DNA of 30,938 nucleotides from a virus: positions 1 to 30,938 of IMG/VR virus record IMGVR_UViG_3300049491_000460. One strand, written 5' to 3'. This document shows, piece after piece, positions 19,922 through 29,042 of this stretch (the stretch's first letter is position 1; each line of letters begins with the position of its first letter). A model generated the notes under the pieces. The model was not told the DNA's origin, did not search any database, and saw nothing but the letters and a program-made list of their open reading frames with translations. Made by a program: the position numbers and the translations under genes.

Positions 19922-20428
19922 ATGGCATTTGTCGTCGAAGACGGCACAGTAGTTGCTGATGCCAATTCGCTTTGCGATGTTGAATTCGCTGATGAGTATT
20001 TCAGTGATCGTGCTGTTGTTGCTTGGACGGGCAGTGATTCTATCAAAGAAAGCGCACTCATCCGAGCTACTGACTATATTGAAACAAGATTCGGTCTTCG
20101 TTTCAAAGGTTCGATTGCAGATGAAGAACAAACTTTGTCATGGCCACGACTATATGTGGATGCAGATGATATTGTTCCGACTGCAATCAAAAAAGCAACT
20201 GCCGAATATGCACTTCGTGCATTGACTGCTGAACTTGCACCTGATCCCGACATTGATTCTAGTGGACGTGCTATCGCTTCAAAAAGCGAAAAAGTAGGTC
20301 CTATCTCTGAAACAACAACTTACGCAACTTCGTTTGGACTTGTGCCATTTCTTTTCAAGCCATATCCAGCGGCAGATGCATTGTTGAATGCTTACTTGAA
20401 ATACTCAAGCGGAGTCATTCGAGACTGA
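19922..20428 (+). CDS. DnaT-like (DnaT_2) head-tail connector protein
   Basis: A 168-residue protein with AGGCGGG upstream. The pattern ANSLCDVEFADEYFSDR, the tryptophan in VAWTGSD, ESALIRATDYIETRFGLRFKG, EQTLSWPR and IPTAIKKATAEYALRAL-like helix (here VPTAIKKATAEYALRAL) is that of the family named DnaT-like ssDNA-binding in Pfam. In phages this family sits between capsid and tail-tube genes and has the helical build of adaptor (gp6/gp15-type) proteins, so a head-tail connector role is more likely than DNA replication. Confidence 0.8.
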   Translation: MAFVVEDGTVVADANSLCDVEFADEYFSDRAVVAWTGSDSIKESALIRATDYIETRFGLRFKGSIADEEQTLSWPRLYVDADDIVPTAIKKATAEYALRALTAELAPDPDIDSSGRAIASKSEKVGPISETTTYATSFGLVPFLFKPYPAADALLNAYLKYSSGVIRD

Positions 20429-20429
20429 A

Positions 20430-20810
20430 ATGGACTACGTAAGGGCCGCAGCGCTCGTCACTCGTTTGATCAACAAAAATGGACGTACTGTTGATATTCT
20501 GAAGTTAGACGATACACCACTTGATTCCAACAAACCTTGGAAGGGAAAGGGTACACCAACTGTGGCTGTTTCAACAACAGTCAAGGGTGTTTTTGTACCT
20601 GCGTTTAACAGCGAGAATCTAGGTTTAGATTTCATCAACGATGAGTTGTTAAAGACTGCTAGTGAAGTTCTACTCGTAGGGCCAAACGATGTTGACTTCA
20701 CTACGTACCACATGGTACTTGACAATTTCATTCAATGGAATATCGAATTCATTCAAACATTGCGTCCAGCTGACGATATCTTGTTGTATGCCATTGGGGT
20801 CAAACGATGA
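20430..20810 (+). CDS. Head-tail joining (neck) protein
   Basis: A 126-residue protein whose ATG lies one base after the previous stop. The N-terminus (AAALVTRLINKNGRTVDILKL) and strands TVKGVFVPAF, SEVLLVGPNDVDFTTYHMVLDN and IEFIQTLRPADDILLYAIGV form a small strand-rich fold typical of head closure or stopper proteins encoded at this place. It would close the portal channel and join head to tail. The assignment rests on position and fold impression more than on a motif. Its end overlaps the next gene by four bases (ATGA). Confidence 0.7.
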   Translation: MDYVRAAALVTRLINKNGRTVDILKLDDTPLDSNKPWKGKGTPTVAVSTTVKGVFVPAFNSENLGLDFINDELLKTASEVLLVGPNDVDFTTYHMVLDNFIQWNIEFIQTLRPADDILLYAIGVKR

Positions 20811-21211
20811 CCGCTGATCAAGCACGCGATGAGATGCTTGCAGTTTTCAAAACTGCATGGGACACTACAGGTTATGCGGCAACGTATACGGATGTTCCTG
20901 CTGTTAAACCTGGGTCCGAAGTATCTTGGGCAAGGGTTATCACTCGTCATGAGACAGGTGGACAAACAGGCTTCGGTGCTAGTGCTGCGAAAAAGTACAC
21001 TCAGACAGGTTCCTTGTTTGTGCAAGTGTTTGCACCGGTAGGGGATGGTCTAACGAAGGCGTATGAGCTGGCTCAAACCGTCCTTGTGGCATTTAGTCAA
21101 GCAAGAGGCGCGGTCTGGTACCGTAAGCTAAAGCTTCGAGAAGTAGGCAGCGACGGCTCTTTTGAGCAAATTAACGTCATCATTGACTTCACTTACGACG
21201 ATCAGAGGTAA
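20807..21211 (+). CDS. Tail terminator protein, DUF4128-like
   Basis: A 134-residue protein with GGGG upstream of an ATG that overlaps the previous stop. It begins with a helix (DQARDEMLAVFKTAWDTTG) then shows strands WARVITRHETGG, YTQTGSLFVQVFAP, a helix GLTKAYELAQTVLVAFSQAR, and the C-terminal VNVIIDF-like end INVIIDFTYDDQR. This is the usual layout of DUF4128 / lambda gpU-type tail terminators, which cap the tail tube at the head end. Placement just before the tail tube gene agrees. Confidence 0.78.
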   Translation: MTADQARDEMLAVFKTAWDTTGYAATYTDVPAVKPGSEVSWARVITRHETGGQTGFGASAAKKYTQTGSLFVQVFAPVGDGLTKAYELAQTVLVAFSQARGAVWYRKLKLREVGSDGSFEQINVIIDFTYDDQR

Positions 21212-21213
21212 CC

Positions 21214-22746
21214 ATGGCTGACAAGCAAGACTCAAACCTGACCGGGCTCCGCTATGCGGAAGAGCAATCTTTGAAAGTTCTACCAGGCTCGCCAATTTGG
21301 TATGCCCTGGAGCCTAATAGTTACAGTGACTTTGGTGGGCAGCTAAAAACTGTCGCTCGCAACCCGATCAATCCTACTCGCCAACGCAAAAAGGGTACGA
21401 TCACTGATCTAGATGCTTCAGGCGGTTTTAACCAAGACTTGACCCTGAATAATCTCGTCCGTGCAATGCAAGGTTTCTTCTTTGCTGATATTCGCGAGAA
21501 ATCTACAACTTTCCCGATGAATGGCACAGAGGTTGACATCACCGCTATCACTGCGGCTGCTGACGACTATACCGCAGCCTCTGGTCTCCCCACGACGATT
21601 GTTTCAGGACATCTGTTGTTTGCGTCCGGTTTCGGAGTCACGGGAAATAATGGTTTGAAAGTTGCCAATGGTACTTCGACAGGTACGGCAATTTCTGTTT
21701 CCAGCTCGTTATCTGATGAATCAACCCCTCCTGCTGGTGCGAAAGTGCAAGTTGTTGGCTATCAATTCAATAGCGGCACGAGTGCTATTGCTCTGAGTGG
21801 TTCGCTTGTTCGTTTCACTGATAGTGCCAAAGATTTGACGACGCTTGGCCTTATTGAAGGTGAATGGGTATATGTTGGAGGCGACGCAGCAGGTGTGGCT
21901 TTTCCGACAGCCGGCAATACTGGGTGGGCTCGAATTGGCGTCAATGGTATTGCTGCGGGCTACCTGGAATTCGATCGAGTGTCTTGGACACCTACAGCTG
22001 AAGTAGGTACTTCGAAAACCATCCAAGTGTTTTTCGGTTCTGTGCTGAAAAATGAAGATGATCCTGCACTGATTGTTCGTCGCACCTACAACGTGGAACG
22101 CACGCTGGGTGAAGACGATGACGGCACGATGTCTGAGTACCTCGTTGGCGCTGTGGCCAATGAGCTCACAATCAATGTTCCTCAAGCTTCCAAAGTTACT
22201 ACTGATCTGTCTTATGTTGCTCTTGACAATGAGCAACGTGATGGCGCTACAGGTGTTAAGACTGGCAGCCGTCCTACTTTGGTTGCGGAAGAATGTTTCA
22301 ATACCAGTTCGGATCTGACTCGTATCAGCTTGGCTGAAGTGTCTGTCGTTGATTCAACTGTGACAGATCTTTTTGCTTATGCGACAGAGCTCACACTCAC
22401 GGTGAAAAATGGTGTGACTCCTAACAAAGCGCTAGGCGTACTAGGTGGTTTTGACACTAGTGCAGGCACCTTTGAAGTCGGTGGAAAGTTGACTGTGTAT
22501 TTCGCTAATGTTGCGGCTGTTCAAGCAGTTCGTAACAATGCGGATATCACACTCGATTTGATTCTGTCTAAGAACAACTCGGCGATCTTGTTTGATATTC
22601 CTTTGCTTGGCCTGGGAGATGGTCGATTGGCAGTTGAACAAGACAAAGCTATCACGCTACCTCTTGATATGTCGGCTGCTGAGAGTCCGTTCGGCCATAC
22701 GTTCATGTTCATGCACTTCGCTTACCTGCCTGATATCGCAGGTTAA
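21214..22746 (+). CDS. Major tail tube protein
   Basis: A 510-residue protein, long for a tail tube but typical of phages with added surface domains. AGAGG precedes the ATG. The start (LRYAEEQSLKVLPGSPIWYALEPNSY) and PINPTRQRKKGTITDLDASGGFNQDLT are the characteristic N-terminus of this tail-tube group. The C-terminal part (FDIPLLGLGDGRLAVEQDKAITLPLDMSAAES) is also typical. The middle region (about 110-260) looks like an inserted beta-rich domain. It polymerises around the tape measure. It is followed by a strong intrinsic terminator, fitting a highly expressed gene. Confidence 0.87.
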   Translation: MADKQDSNLTGLRYAEEQSLKVLPGSPIWYALEPNSYSDFGGQLKTVARNPINPTRQRKKGTITDLDASGGFNQDLTLNNLVRAMQGFFFADIREKSTTFPMNGTEVDITAITAAADDYTAASGLPTTIVSGHLLFASGFGVTGNNGLKVANGTSTGTAISVSSSLSDESTPPAGAKVQVVGYQFNSGTSAIALSGSLVRFTDSAKDLTTLGLIEGEWVYVGGDAAGVAFPTAGNTGWARIGVNGIAAGYLEFDRVSWTPTAEVGTSKTIQVFFGSVLKNEDDPALIVRRTYNVERTLGEDDDGTMSEYLVGAVANELTINVPQASKVTTDLSYVALDNEQRDGATGVKTGSRPTLVAEECFNTSSDLTRISLAEVSVVDSTVTDLFAYATELTLTVKNGVTPNKALGVLGGFDTSAGTFEVGGKLTVYFANVAAVQAVRNNADITLDLILSKNNSAILFDIPLLGLGDGRLAVEQDKAITLPLDMSAAESPFGHTFMFMHFAYLPDIAG

Positions 22747-22750
22747 AACT

Positions 22751-22795
22751 GACTCTTGGCAAGAGTCACGTAGGGCGGCTTCGGCCGCCTTTTTT
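22751..22795 (+). terminator. Rho-independent terminator after the tail tube gene
   Basis: GGCGGC-TTCG-GCCGCC (22774-22789) followed by six Ts. A second hairpin, GACTCTT-GGC-AAGAGTC, lies just before it at 22751-22767. Confidence 0.88.
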
Positions 22796-22816
22796 GTAAC
22801 TTTGATAGGAACTGAC

Positions 22817-23269
22817 ATGTCAACACTGTACCAGCAATTTACGACTGACCCTAAGCTCGAAAAAGAAGGAGTTCTTCTTGAGTACGGTTTCAATAGCAAA
22901 AACAAACCAATCACGATTCGTGTTGCTCGTGCTGGGGGTGCAAACCAACAATACGCCAAGCGCATGGAAATCAAGGTGAAGCCTTATCGTAGGCAGATCC
23001 AAACAGAAACAATTGATAAAAAACAACTCGAGAAATTGATCTTGGAAGTGTTTTGTGAAACAGTTGTGCTGGGATGGGAAAATGTTGAATTTCCTGTAAA
23101 AGGTGCAGATGGTTCACCTACCGGAGAATTTGAAGAACGACCATTCTCTTTTGACAACGCCGTTCAGTTGTTCACCGACTTGCCAGATCTGTTTAGCGAT
23201 GTTCAAGAATCGGCCCAGAAGTCGGCGCTTTTTAGAACCGACATCCGAGAGGCGAACGCGGGAAACTGA
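22817..23269 (+). CDS. Tail assembly chaperone, G-like
   Basis: A 150-residue protein starting at ATG 22817 with TAGGA upstream; the frame is open to 22592 only as a shadow of the tail tube gene. It lies between tail tube and tape measure, as lambda G does, and is acidic and mixed alpha/beta (GVLLEYGFNSKNKPITIRVARAGGAN, KQLEKLILEVFCETVVLGWENV, PFSFDNAVQLFTDLPDLFSDVQE). The last codons GGA-AAC-TGA contain the slippery heptamer GGGAAAC, so a fraction of ribosomes should extend it into the next frame. These chaperones wrap the tape measure during tail assembly and are absent from virions. Confidence 0.88.
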   Translation: MSTLYQQFTTDPKLEKEGVLLEYGFNSKNKPITIRVARAGGANQQYAKRMEIKVKPYRRQIQTETIDKKQLEKLILEVFCETVVLGWENVEFPVKGADGSPTGEFEERPFSFDNAVQLFTDLPDLFSDVQESAQKSALFRTDIREANAGN

Positions 23270-23302
23270 CAGAGGTCCTGCTCTACGTGATGGAGCAGGG
23301 CC
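23260..23302 (+). promoter_or_regulatory. Programmed -1 frameshift signal (slippery GGGAAAC plus stem-loop)
   Basis: GGGAAAC (23260-23266) is in the required phase G-GGA-AAC for the upstream frame, directly before TGA. Seven bases downstream, 23274-23283 pairs with 23293-23302 in a 10-bp stem (one G-T pair) with a 9-base loop. Heptamer, spacer and stem match known tail-chaperone frameshift sites. Confidence 0.88.
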
Positions 23303-23604
23303 CAACGGAAAAATCGATAATTGAGCAGTGCATTCGTCAACGTCGCCCACTTCCTAATGCGATAGCGAATGCACCTTCAATTGAAATAGGGTTAGACATC
23401 TTTTTTGTTGCTTTCATGGATCTAACCACATGCCGCACAATGGGTTTTGGAGAAGGCCCTATTCCTTGGACTGCCAAGAGAATATATGCGGTTGATGAGC
23501 TAAGCTTAGAAGGTGAACAAAAAGAAGACTTCTATTTCTATTTGGCTGAAATGGACCGTGTATATCTTGCCCAACGCGCGGAAGAAATGAAAAAGAAACA
23601 ATGA
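23266..23604 (+). CDS. Tail assembly chaperone extension, T-like (made by -1 frameshift)
   Basis: The T part of a G-T fusion. After slippage the ribosome continues at 23266 with LTEVLLYVMEQGPTEKSI and adds 112 residues, giving a fusion of about 262 residues. The frame is blocked by TAG at 23233-23235 upstream, so it cannot be entered from much earlier. GTG 23287 and ATG 23290 are in frame, but they lie in the loop of the frameshift stem and lack a well-placed ribosome site, so independent translation is unlikely. The segment (IDFFVAF-like IGLDIFFVAFMDLTTCR, DFYFYLAEMDRVYLAQRAEEMKKK) is helical with a charged end, like other T domains that bind tape measure and tail tube. ATGA overlap with the next gene. 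Confidence 0.85.
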   Translation: MTEVLLYVMEQGPTEKSIIEQCIRQRRPLPNAIANAPSIEIGLDIFFVAFMDLTTCRTMGFGEGPIPWTAKRIYAVDELSLEGEQKEDFYFYLAEMDRVYLAQRAEEMKKKQ

Positions 23605-24050
23605 TGCCTAGCTTTGGTGATTTTTCAAAAAGAGTGAAAGAGTTGGGCTCAACTGTCGAGGACAATTCTGGAAAACTGCTGAGAAAAGTCGCCCTTGCTG
23701 TTGATCAAACAGTTGTCATTGCTACGCCTGTAGATACAGGCCGTGCGCGTTCAAATTGGATTGCGAATGTAGGTACATCTGTTAACGGTATTCGTGAGGC
23801 CTATTATCCTGGGAAGGAAAGAAGTACCGCAGGCCCGAACGCGCAAGCAGCTATTGATCAAGCTAAGGCGACAATAGCGGGCGCCAGTATTGGTCAGGAA
23901 ATTCATATCACGAATAACTTGAATTACATCGGAAAACTTAACGATGGATCAAGTCGGCAGGCTCCTGCAGGGTTCGTTGAAATCGCTGTCAAAGAAGGCG
24001 TTGCTGCATTCAACGATGCAAAGATAACTGTTAAAGGTGGAGTCAAGTGA
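23601..24050 (+). CDS. HK97 gp10-like tail/neck protein
   Basis: A 149-residue protein. ATPVDTGRARSNW (about 41-53) is the hallmark of HK97 gp10-like proteins, followed by HITNNLNYIGKLNDGSSRQAPAGFVEIAV, where the N-L-x-Y-I...L..G.S.QAP.G.. pattern is also typical. These proteins act at the head-tail junction or tail completion. Two ATGs are adjacent (23601 and 23604); either may be used. Placement after the chaperones rather than before the tail tube is an uncommon but known variation. GTGA overlap with the tape measure gene. Confidence 0.82.
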   Translation: MMPSFGDFSKRVKELGSTVEDNSGKLLRKVALAVDQTVVIATPVDTGRARSNWIANVGTSVNGIREAYYPGKERSTAGPNAQAAIDQAKATIAGASIGQEIHITNNLNYIGKLNDGSSRQAPAGFVEIAVKEGVAAFNDAKITVKGGVK

Positions 24051-27000
24051 CTACTGAACGAATTGACATAGTCATCCGTGAAGATGGGTCACGAGTTGTC
24101 AAGCGCAACATCGAAGATATTGGTGCCAGCGCACAAAAGACAGACTCTGCTTTGCAGTTTCTGAAAAGAACACTTGGAGGCATTGCTTTCGGCTTGATTG
24201 TTCGTGAAACATTTCAGTTGATTGATAGTTTCACCTCATTACAAAACAAGCTTCGTGGAGTTGGAATTGAAGGCCAAACGCTGACGCAAGTTTACAAGGC
24301 TATTCTTAGAATTTCAGATGATACTAGAAGTTCTCTTGAAGGCACTGCGACAATCTATTCCCGTCTCGCTCTCAACTCTAGAGAGTTAGGCACCAGCCAG
24401 CAAGAATTACTCAACTTCACTAAAACATTAAACCAGGCAATCATATTGTCTGGTGCAACAACGCAAGAAGCATCTGGTGCGTTGATACAGTTTTCCCAAG
24501 GCATGGCATCAGGAACACTACGGGGTGACGAACTACGAAGTGTTCTTGAACAATTGCCCATCGTTGCTGACATAATTGGGCGCCAACTGGGGGTGACTCG
24601 CGGTGAATTGCGCAAGTTCGGGCAAGAAGGCAAAATTACTTCTCAAGTCATCTTGGAAGCTTTTAAGAATGCTGCGCCTGAATTGGAGCGTTCATTCTCA
24701 AGAACGATTCCAACAATGTCTCAGGCTTTCCAAGTCCTGAAAAACAACTTTGTTGATTTCATTGGACGTGCAGATCAAGCAGCTGGTGTGAGTCGTGCTA
24801 TAGCCCAGTCACTTATCTACATCTCCAAGAATCTCGATTTCTTTGCAGATTCTTTGCGTCGTGCTACTATCGCTCTAGCTACCGCAGGTGCTGTTTATGC
24901 AACTGTCGTCGCTGCGATTCGAGTAAATGTTTGGCTTGACGCTGCCGCAGCGACCCTTGCATACGCTAGGGCAGTTTCAGCGGGTACTGTGGTTACACTG
25001 GGCAGTGCTGCCGCTGAGGATATGCGTGCAGCTCATGCCGCAGCGGGTGCAGCAGCACAAGTATCTGCAGCGGCTGCTATCGCGGCTGCTCAAGCTAGTG
25101 CTGCGGCTGCTACATTTGAATCAGCTGTTGTTTCTTCGACTGCGCAGGCCTTGCAGACAACTGCGGCTCGTGTGTCGATTGAGACGGTACGCCAATCGAC
25201 GATTGCTAGAATCGCAGCCGTTCAAGTAGAAAGACAATCCTTGCTCGCTACGATAGCTGCGGCTGAAGCAGCTGGCGCTCAAAGTTTTGCATTGGCAACA
25301 AAACGAACCGCAATTGTTGAGTTGGCATCAGTTGAAACCACATACGCTGCGTTGGTTCGAGAATTGGTTTTACTTGACGCGAGGCGTATTGTTGCAGTTG
25401 AAGCACAAACTGTGGCGCTTGCAGACCAAGCTAAAGCACAGTCTGCGCTTAATGCAGCGCAAGCACGCGCGGCAGTATCCCAAGGCGCGTCCGTTGCAGC
25501 TAGCGCAGCCGCTACTACAGCCACAGCGGCTGCAAGCGCTGCCGGGGCTGTAGCAGGAACCGGACTCATTGCACAAGCACTTGCAAAGGTCAAAGACGCT
25601 TTCAGCTTCGTCTTCGGACTTGTAAGTCGTTTCTTTGCATTGATCAATTCAAATCCTTTTACTGTGCTGATAGTTGGATTGGTCGCGGCAACAGGCCTTT
25701 TGTTAGGTTTCGGCGACAAAATTGATGCAGGAATCGATGGTATTACGAACATGCAAGACGTCTTGCGTGCTCTTGCTGCATATGCCCAAGACGCATTTTC
25801 TGTTGTCAAAGAATATGCTTCAAGTGCATTCAATGGTATCGCACAGGTTGCACAAGATGCTTTGTCAGCTATCACAGGATTCACAACAACCGAGATTGCG
25901 AAATGGCTTTCTTCATACGCTGATTTCTATTCAGACGTAGGTAGTGGTTTTGCTGGTGTCGTTCGTGGAATCGCCAAGACATTTGATGCTATTGCTGGAC
26001 TGATCACAGGTCTACTTATTGGAATAGGTAGAGCTATTACAGGTCTTCCTGAACTATTCAAAGAAGTTTTCAATCGTGTCTATAATGCTGTAGTAGGAAC
26101 AGTTGAAGACATGATCAATATGGTGTTGAGTGGAATAAACAAGTTACGAGCGTTTATCGGAAACGCACCCATTGAACTTGTTAAGTTCACTCGGCAAGAT
26201 GTTGATGCAAAAGTTTTTGAGCAATACGGGCAAAACATTTCTGAATCCATCACAGCTGGGTTTGAGGCTCAGGGTGGTTTCATGCTTGACAAAGTTAATA
26301 ACTTCTTTGATCGTGCTTCTACGATCAGCAAAAATCGTGCCAAAGATCTTTTCATAAAAAGTGAAAAAGAATCACAAGTAGTTGACTTGACACAAAAAGG
26401 ACCGCCTGCTAAGGTCCCTGATGTTCCTGACAAAGGCATCGATAAAATGCGCAATGCTCTTCGCGCATTGCTTGATACTATCATCCCTGCTGAAGGGGCA
26501 TTCTTAGATCTTGAAAAAGCAGCTAAGACTCTTGATGACGCAGTTGCGCATCTCGGACTGTCGCAGGCAGATTCAAATCGATACTTTCAGCTTGCCATCG
26601 AGCATTACAACGACATCATTTTTCCTATCGGCAAGCTGAACCGAGAACTTGACGAACAGATTGGATTGTTGCGCCTGACTGCGCAAGCTCGTGAAGTCGA
26701 AGCAAAAGTCATCGAGCAAGTCAACGCAGCTAAGAAGCGCGGTGAGCCTTTAGACGAAGCAGGCGTCAAAGCAATTCGTGAACGCTATCTTGCGATACAG
26801 CAACTGAACAATGTGGTTACTGCGCAAGATTCAATTCTTGAAAATAGTGTCCGTAAGCGTCAAGCTTTTGCGATACAACTCATTGCAATTCAAAACTTGC
26901 TTGCTGATCCTACAAGTGGATTTGAAATCACTGATGTTGCAGGTGCCTTTGAAAAACAATTCGAAGGAACTAAAGAAGGTTTTGCTAAGCAGATTGCTGA

Positions 27001-27883
27001 AACAAAACAATTCTATTCTGAACTTGAGCAATTGAAACAAAATGGTTTGCTTAGTGATGAATCATTGAAGCTAAAACAAGGAGAGTTACAAAAGAAACTT
27101 CTTGGAGATGATCTATTTGCTGGCACACAAGAAGCGATGGATTTTCAGATCGCACAATTCCAAAACATGTATGCGCAAATTGATCTTTTGCGCAATGCGG
27201 ACCTTATCAGTGAACAACAGGCGGCGCAAGCCAGGGCAAAGATTGCCGTTCAAGAGAAGCAGCTCAAGCTTTCAATCACACAAGAATTATTCGGCACATT
27301 GTCTTCTTTGCAATCCTCAAGCAATAAGAAGATTGCTGCTATCGGAAAAGCCGCTGCAATCACGCAAGCGACAATCGATGGTGTCTTGGCTGTTCAGAAA
27401 GCTCTTGCTTCTTATCCGCCCCCTTATAATTACGCGATCGCCGCAGCAGTAGGTGTGACTGCGGCTGCAAACGTCGCTAAGATCGCGGGTTTTGAAGAAG
27501 GGGGATACACAGGAAACGTAGGACGAAAGACACCTGCGGGCATCGTGCACGGCAATGAGTTTGTTGTGAATGCCGATGCTACAGCAGAATATCGGCTTTT
27601 GCTTGAGCGTATCAATGCAGGTTTGCCTTTGGGTAACGGATTCATGGATGGTGGATTCGTTCAACCTGTTTCAATGGGAAGTTTGCCTAAACCCTCTGCG
27701 ACCGCACCTTCGCAACAAAACTATCCTGTTGCAGGTCCTACCATACTTGAAGTGACAAACATGAATATACTTGACGACTCAATTGTTGAGGAATACATGA
27801 ACAGTCCTAAAGGCGAACGTGTCGTAATTAATGTCATGAAACGAAATAGCGACACAGTTCGAAACATAACGCAGAATGGATAA
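24047..27883 (+). CDS. Tail tape measure protein
   Basis: A 1278-residue protein setting tail length (about 190 nm if the usual 0.15 nm per residue holds). GTG start overlaps the previous stop; GGAG lies upstream. Residues about 45-235 form a tape-measure N-terminal domain (SFTSLQNKLRGVG, SSLEGTATIYSRLALNS, GALIQFSQGMASGTLRGDEL, LEQLPIVADIIGRQLG). Hydrophobic segments lie at about 273-293 and 538-556, the latter probably membrane-active in DNA ejection. Residues about 298-508 are an extremely Ala-rich helical stretch. Later come coiled coils (about 800-1110) and the usual C-terminal GGYTG...AGIVHGNEFVVN near 1152-1175. No muramidase or peptidase domain is visible. Confidence 0.93.
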   Translation: MTTERIDIVIREDGSRVVKRNIEDIGASAQKTDSALQFLKRTLGGIAFGLIVRETFQLIDSFTSLQNKLRGVGIEGQTLTQVYKAILRISDDTRSSLEGTATIYSRLALNSRELGTSQQELLNFTKTLNQAIILSGATTQEASGALIQFSQGMASGTLRGDELRSVLEQLPIVADIIGRQLGVTRGELRKFGQEGKITSQVILEAFKNAAPELERSFSRTIPTMSQAFQVLKNNFVDFIGRADQAAGVSRAIAQSLIYISKNLDFFADSLRRATIALATAGAVYATVVAAIRVNVWLDAAAATLAYARAVSAGTVVTLGSAAAEDMRAAHAAAGAAAQVSAAAAIAAAQASAAAATFESAVVSSTAQALQTTAARVSIETVRQSTIARIAAVQVERQSLLATIAAAEAAGAQSFALATKRTAIVELASVETTYAALVRELVLLDARRIVAVEAQTVALADQAKAQSALNAAQARAAVSQGASVAASAAATTATAAASAAGAVAGTGLIAQALAKVKDAFSFVFGLVSRFFALINSNPFTVLIVGLVAATGLLLGFGDKIDAGIDGITNMQDVLRALAAYAQDAFSVVKEYASSAFNGIAQVAQDALSAITGFTTTEIAKWLSSYADFYSDVGSGFAGVVRGIAKTFDAIAGLITGLLIGIGRAITGLPELFKEVFNRVYNAVVGTVEDMINMVLSGINKLRAFIGNAPIELVKFTRQDVDAKVFEQYGQNISESITAGFEAQGGFMLDKVNNFFDRASTISKNRAKDLFIKSEKESQVVDLTQKGPPAKVPDVPDKGIDKMRNALRALLDTIIPAEGAFLDLEKAAKTLDDAVAHLGLSQADSNRYFQLAIEHYNDIIFPIGKLNRELDEQIGLLRLTAQAREVEAKVIEQVNAAKKRGEPLDEAGVKAIRERYLAIQQLNNVVTAQDSILENSVRKRQAFAIQLIAIQNLLADPTSGFEITDVAGAFEKQFEGTKEGFAKQIAETKQFYSELEQLKQNGLLSDESLKLKQGELQKKLLGDDLFAGTQEAMDFQIAQFQNMYAQIDLLRNADLISEQQAAQARAKIAVQEKQLKLSITQELFGTLSSLQSSSNKKIAAIGKAAAITQATIDGVLAVQKALASYPPPYNYAIAAAVGVTAAANVAKIAGFEEGGYTGNVGRKTPAGIVHGNEFVVNADATAEYRLLLERINAGLPLGNGFMDGGFVQPVSMGSLPKPSATAPSQQNYPVAGPTILEVTNMNILDDSIVEEYMNSPKGERVVINVMKRNSDTVRNITQNG

Positions 27884-29042
27884 GATAACCACGACTCTTT
27901 TTGGTGTTGTGGCGATGCTTGCATTGCCAGCGTCAGCCCCTGCTCGTGAAACTCTTGAATGGTTGACAGATAATTCCGAAAGCTTCAACGGCATAGAAGA
28001 ACGTATACAGCTTAGGAGCGCCCCGCGGACTAGCTACAGCTATACAGTCCCACGCAACGCTGCGGAAAGGGCTCGTTCATTCAATTTGGAATATGGTGCC
28101 ACAGGGCATCGCTGGGCTATTCCTGTTTGGATGCAGCCGCAATACATTGGTATCGTAGGCAGTGCAGACACAACAATCACATGTGATGTAGATAACTACG
28201 AGTTTCGTAATTCGTCTCTTGCACTTGTCTATCAGTCAACGACTAAATGGGCACTCGTTGAAATCGATACAGTAGGATCAGGTGTGTTAAACCTACTTGC
28301 TGCGGTTGGTACAGCATTCACCGAAGCTTACGTGATGCCTGTTCGAGTTGGTTTCCTTCGTGGTGGCGTAACTGTCAATAAAGGATCCTATTCAGAAGAA
28401 GCTGATTTGCGTTTCGTAGTAGAAGACAATCTAGGATTGACTGTTGCAGATCCTGCTCAATTTCTTTCTAATGATATCTATTATGACGAACAGCTATCAC
28501 CTGATGGTGACAAATATGCTTCGGCAATCACTAATCGTGAAGACCTTGCAGACTACCAGTTAGGTCTCATTGATAGACAAACACCATGGAACTATTCAAG
28601 GGTTCAGCAGAATTTTGCTCGTGTTTTTGAGACACCAGAAGAAATTCAAGCATTTAGAGAATGGTTGCATCGTCGTGTTGGAAGATATCGTTCTTTTTGG
28701 ATGCCTAGTTTTGAGAATGATCTTCGTAAAACTAACACTGGAACAGTGACAACAACACTCCGTTGGAAACGAGACGGTTATGATAACTGGAGTAACAGAA
28801 CACATATCGCAATAGAATTAAAAGATGGTTCTTGGTTGCCTAGGACGTTATCTGCAATCAGTGCGTTTGATTCAACAACGATGCAAGCTACGCTGAATAC
28901 AACAATCAACACACTTGCCAGTAACATACGTCGTATCAGTTTCCTAGGCTTGAAGCGCCTTGCAAGTGACACTGTGCAGTTGGACTGGATAGGTAATTCT
29001 GTCGCCAAGTGCAATTATTCAGTGATTGAAATTTCTCCGTGA
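27876..29042 (+). CDS. Distal tail protein
   Basis: A 388-residue protein, ATG overlapping the tape measure stop by eight bases. RETLEWLTDNSESFNGIEERIQLRSAPRTSYSY is the signature start of a conserved siphovirus tail protein found directly after the tape measure; FREWLHRRVGRYRSFWMPSFENDL in the second half is also conserved. Position and fold suggest it serves as the distal tail (Dit-like) or hub component. The first 24 residues (TTLFGVVAMLALPASAPA) look hydrophobic with an A-x-A, signal-like, but are more likely only a variable N-terminus since tail proteins are cytoplasmic. Overlaps the next gene (GTGA). Confidence 0.78.
   Translation: MDKITTTLFGVVAMLALPASAPARETLEWLTDNSESFNGIEERIQLRSAPRTSYSYTVPRNAAERARSFNLEYGATGHRWAIPVWMQPQYIGIVGSADTTITCDVDNYEFRNSSLALVYQSTTKWALVEIDTVGSGVLNLLAAVGTAFTEAYVMPVRVGFLRGGVTVNKGSYSEEADLRFVVEDNLGLTVADPAQFLSNDIYYDEQLSPDGDKYASAITNREDLADYQLGLIDRQTPWNYSRVQQNFARVFETPEEIQAFREWLHRRVGRYRSFWMPSFENDLRKTNTGTVTTTLRWKRDGYDNWSNRTHIAIELKDGSWLPRTLSAISAFDSTTMQATLNTTINTLASNIRRISFLGLKRLASDTVQLDWIGNSVAKCNYSVIEISP

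Noticed and set aside
25279-25884. 201-codon minus-strand frame
   Set aside because: Antisense to the Ala-rich part of the tape measure gene, where biased codons keep the opposite strand open.
27876-27950. Signal peptide on the distal tail protein
   Set aside because: The N-terminus looks signal-like, but virion tail proteins assemble in the cytoplasm and homologues of this protein begin near the RETLEWLTD segment.
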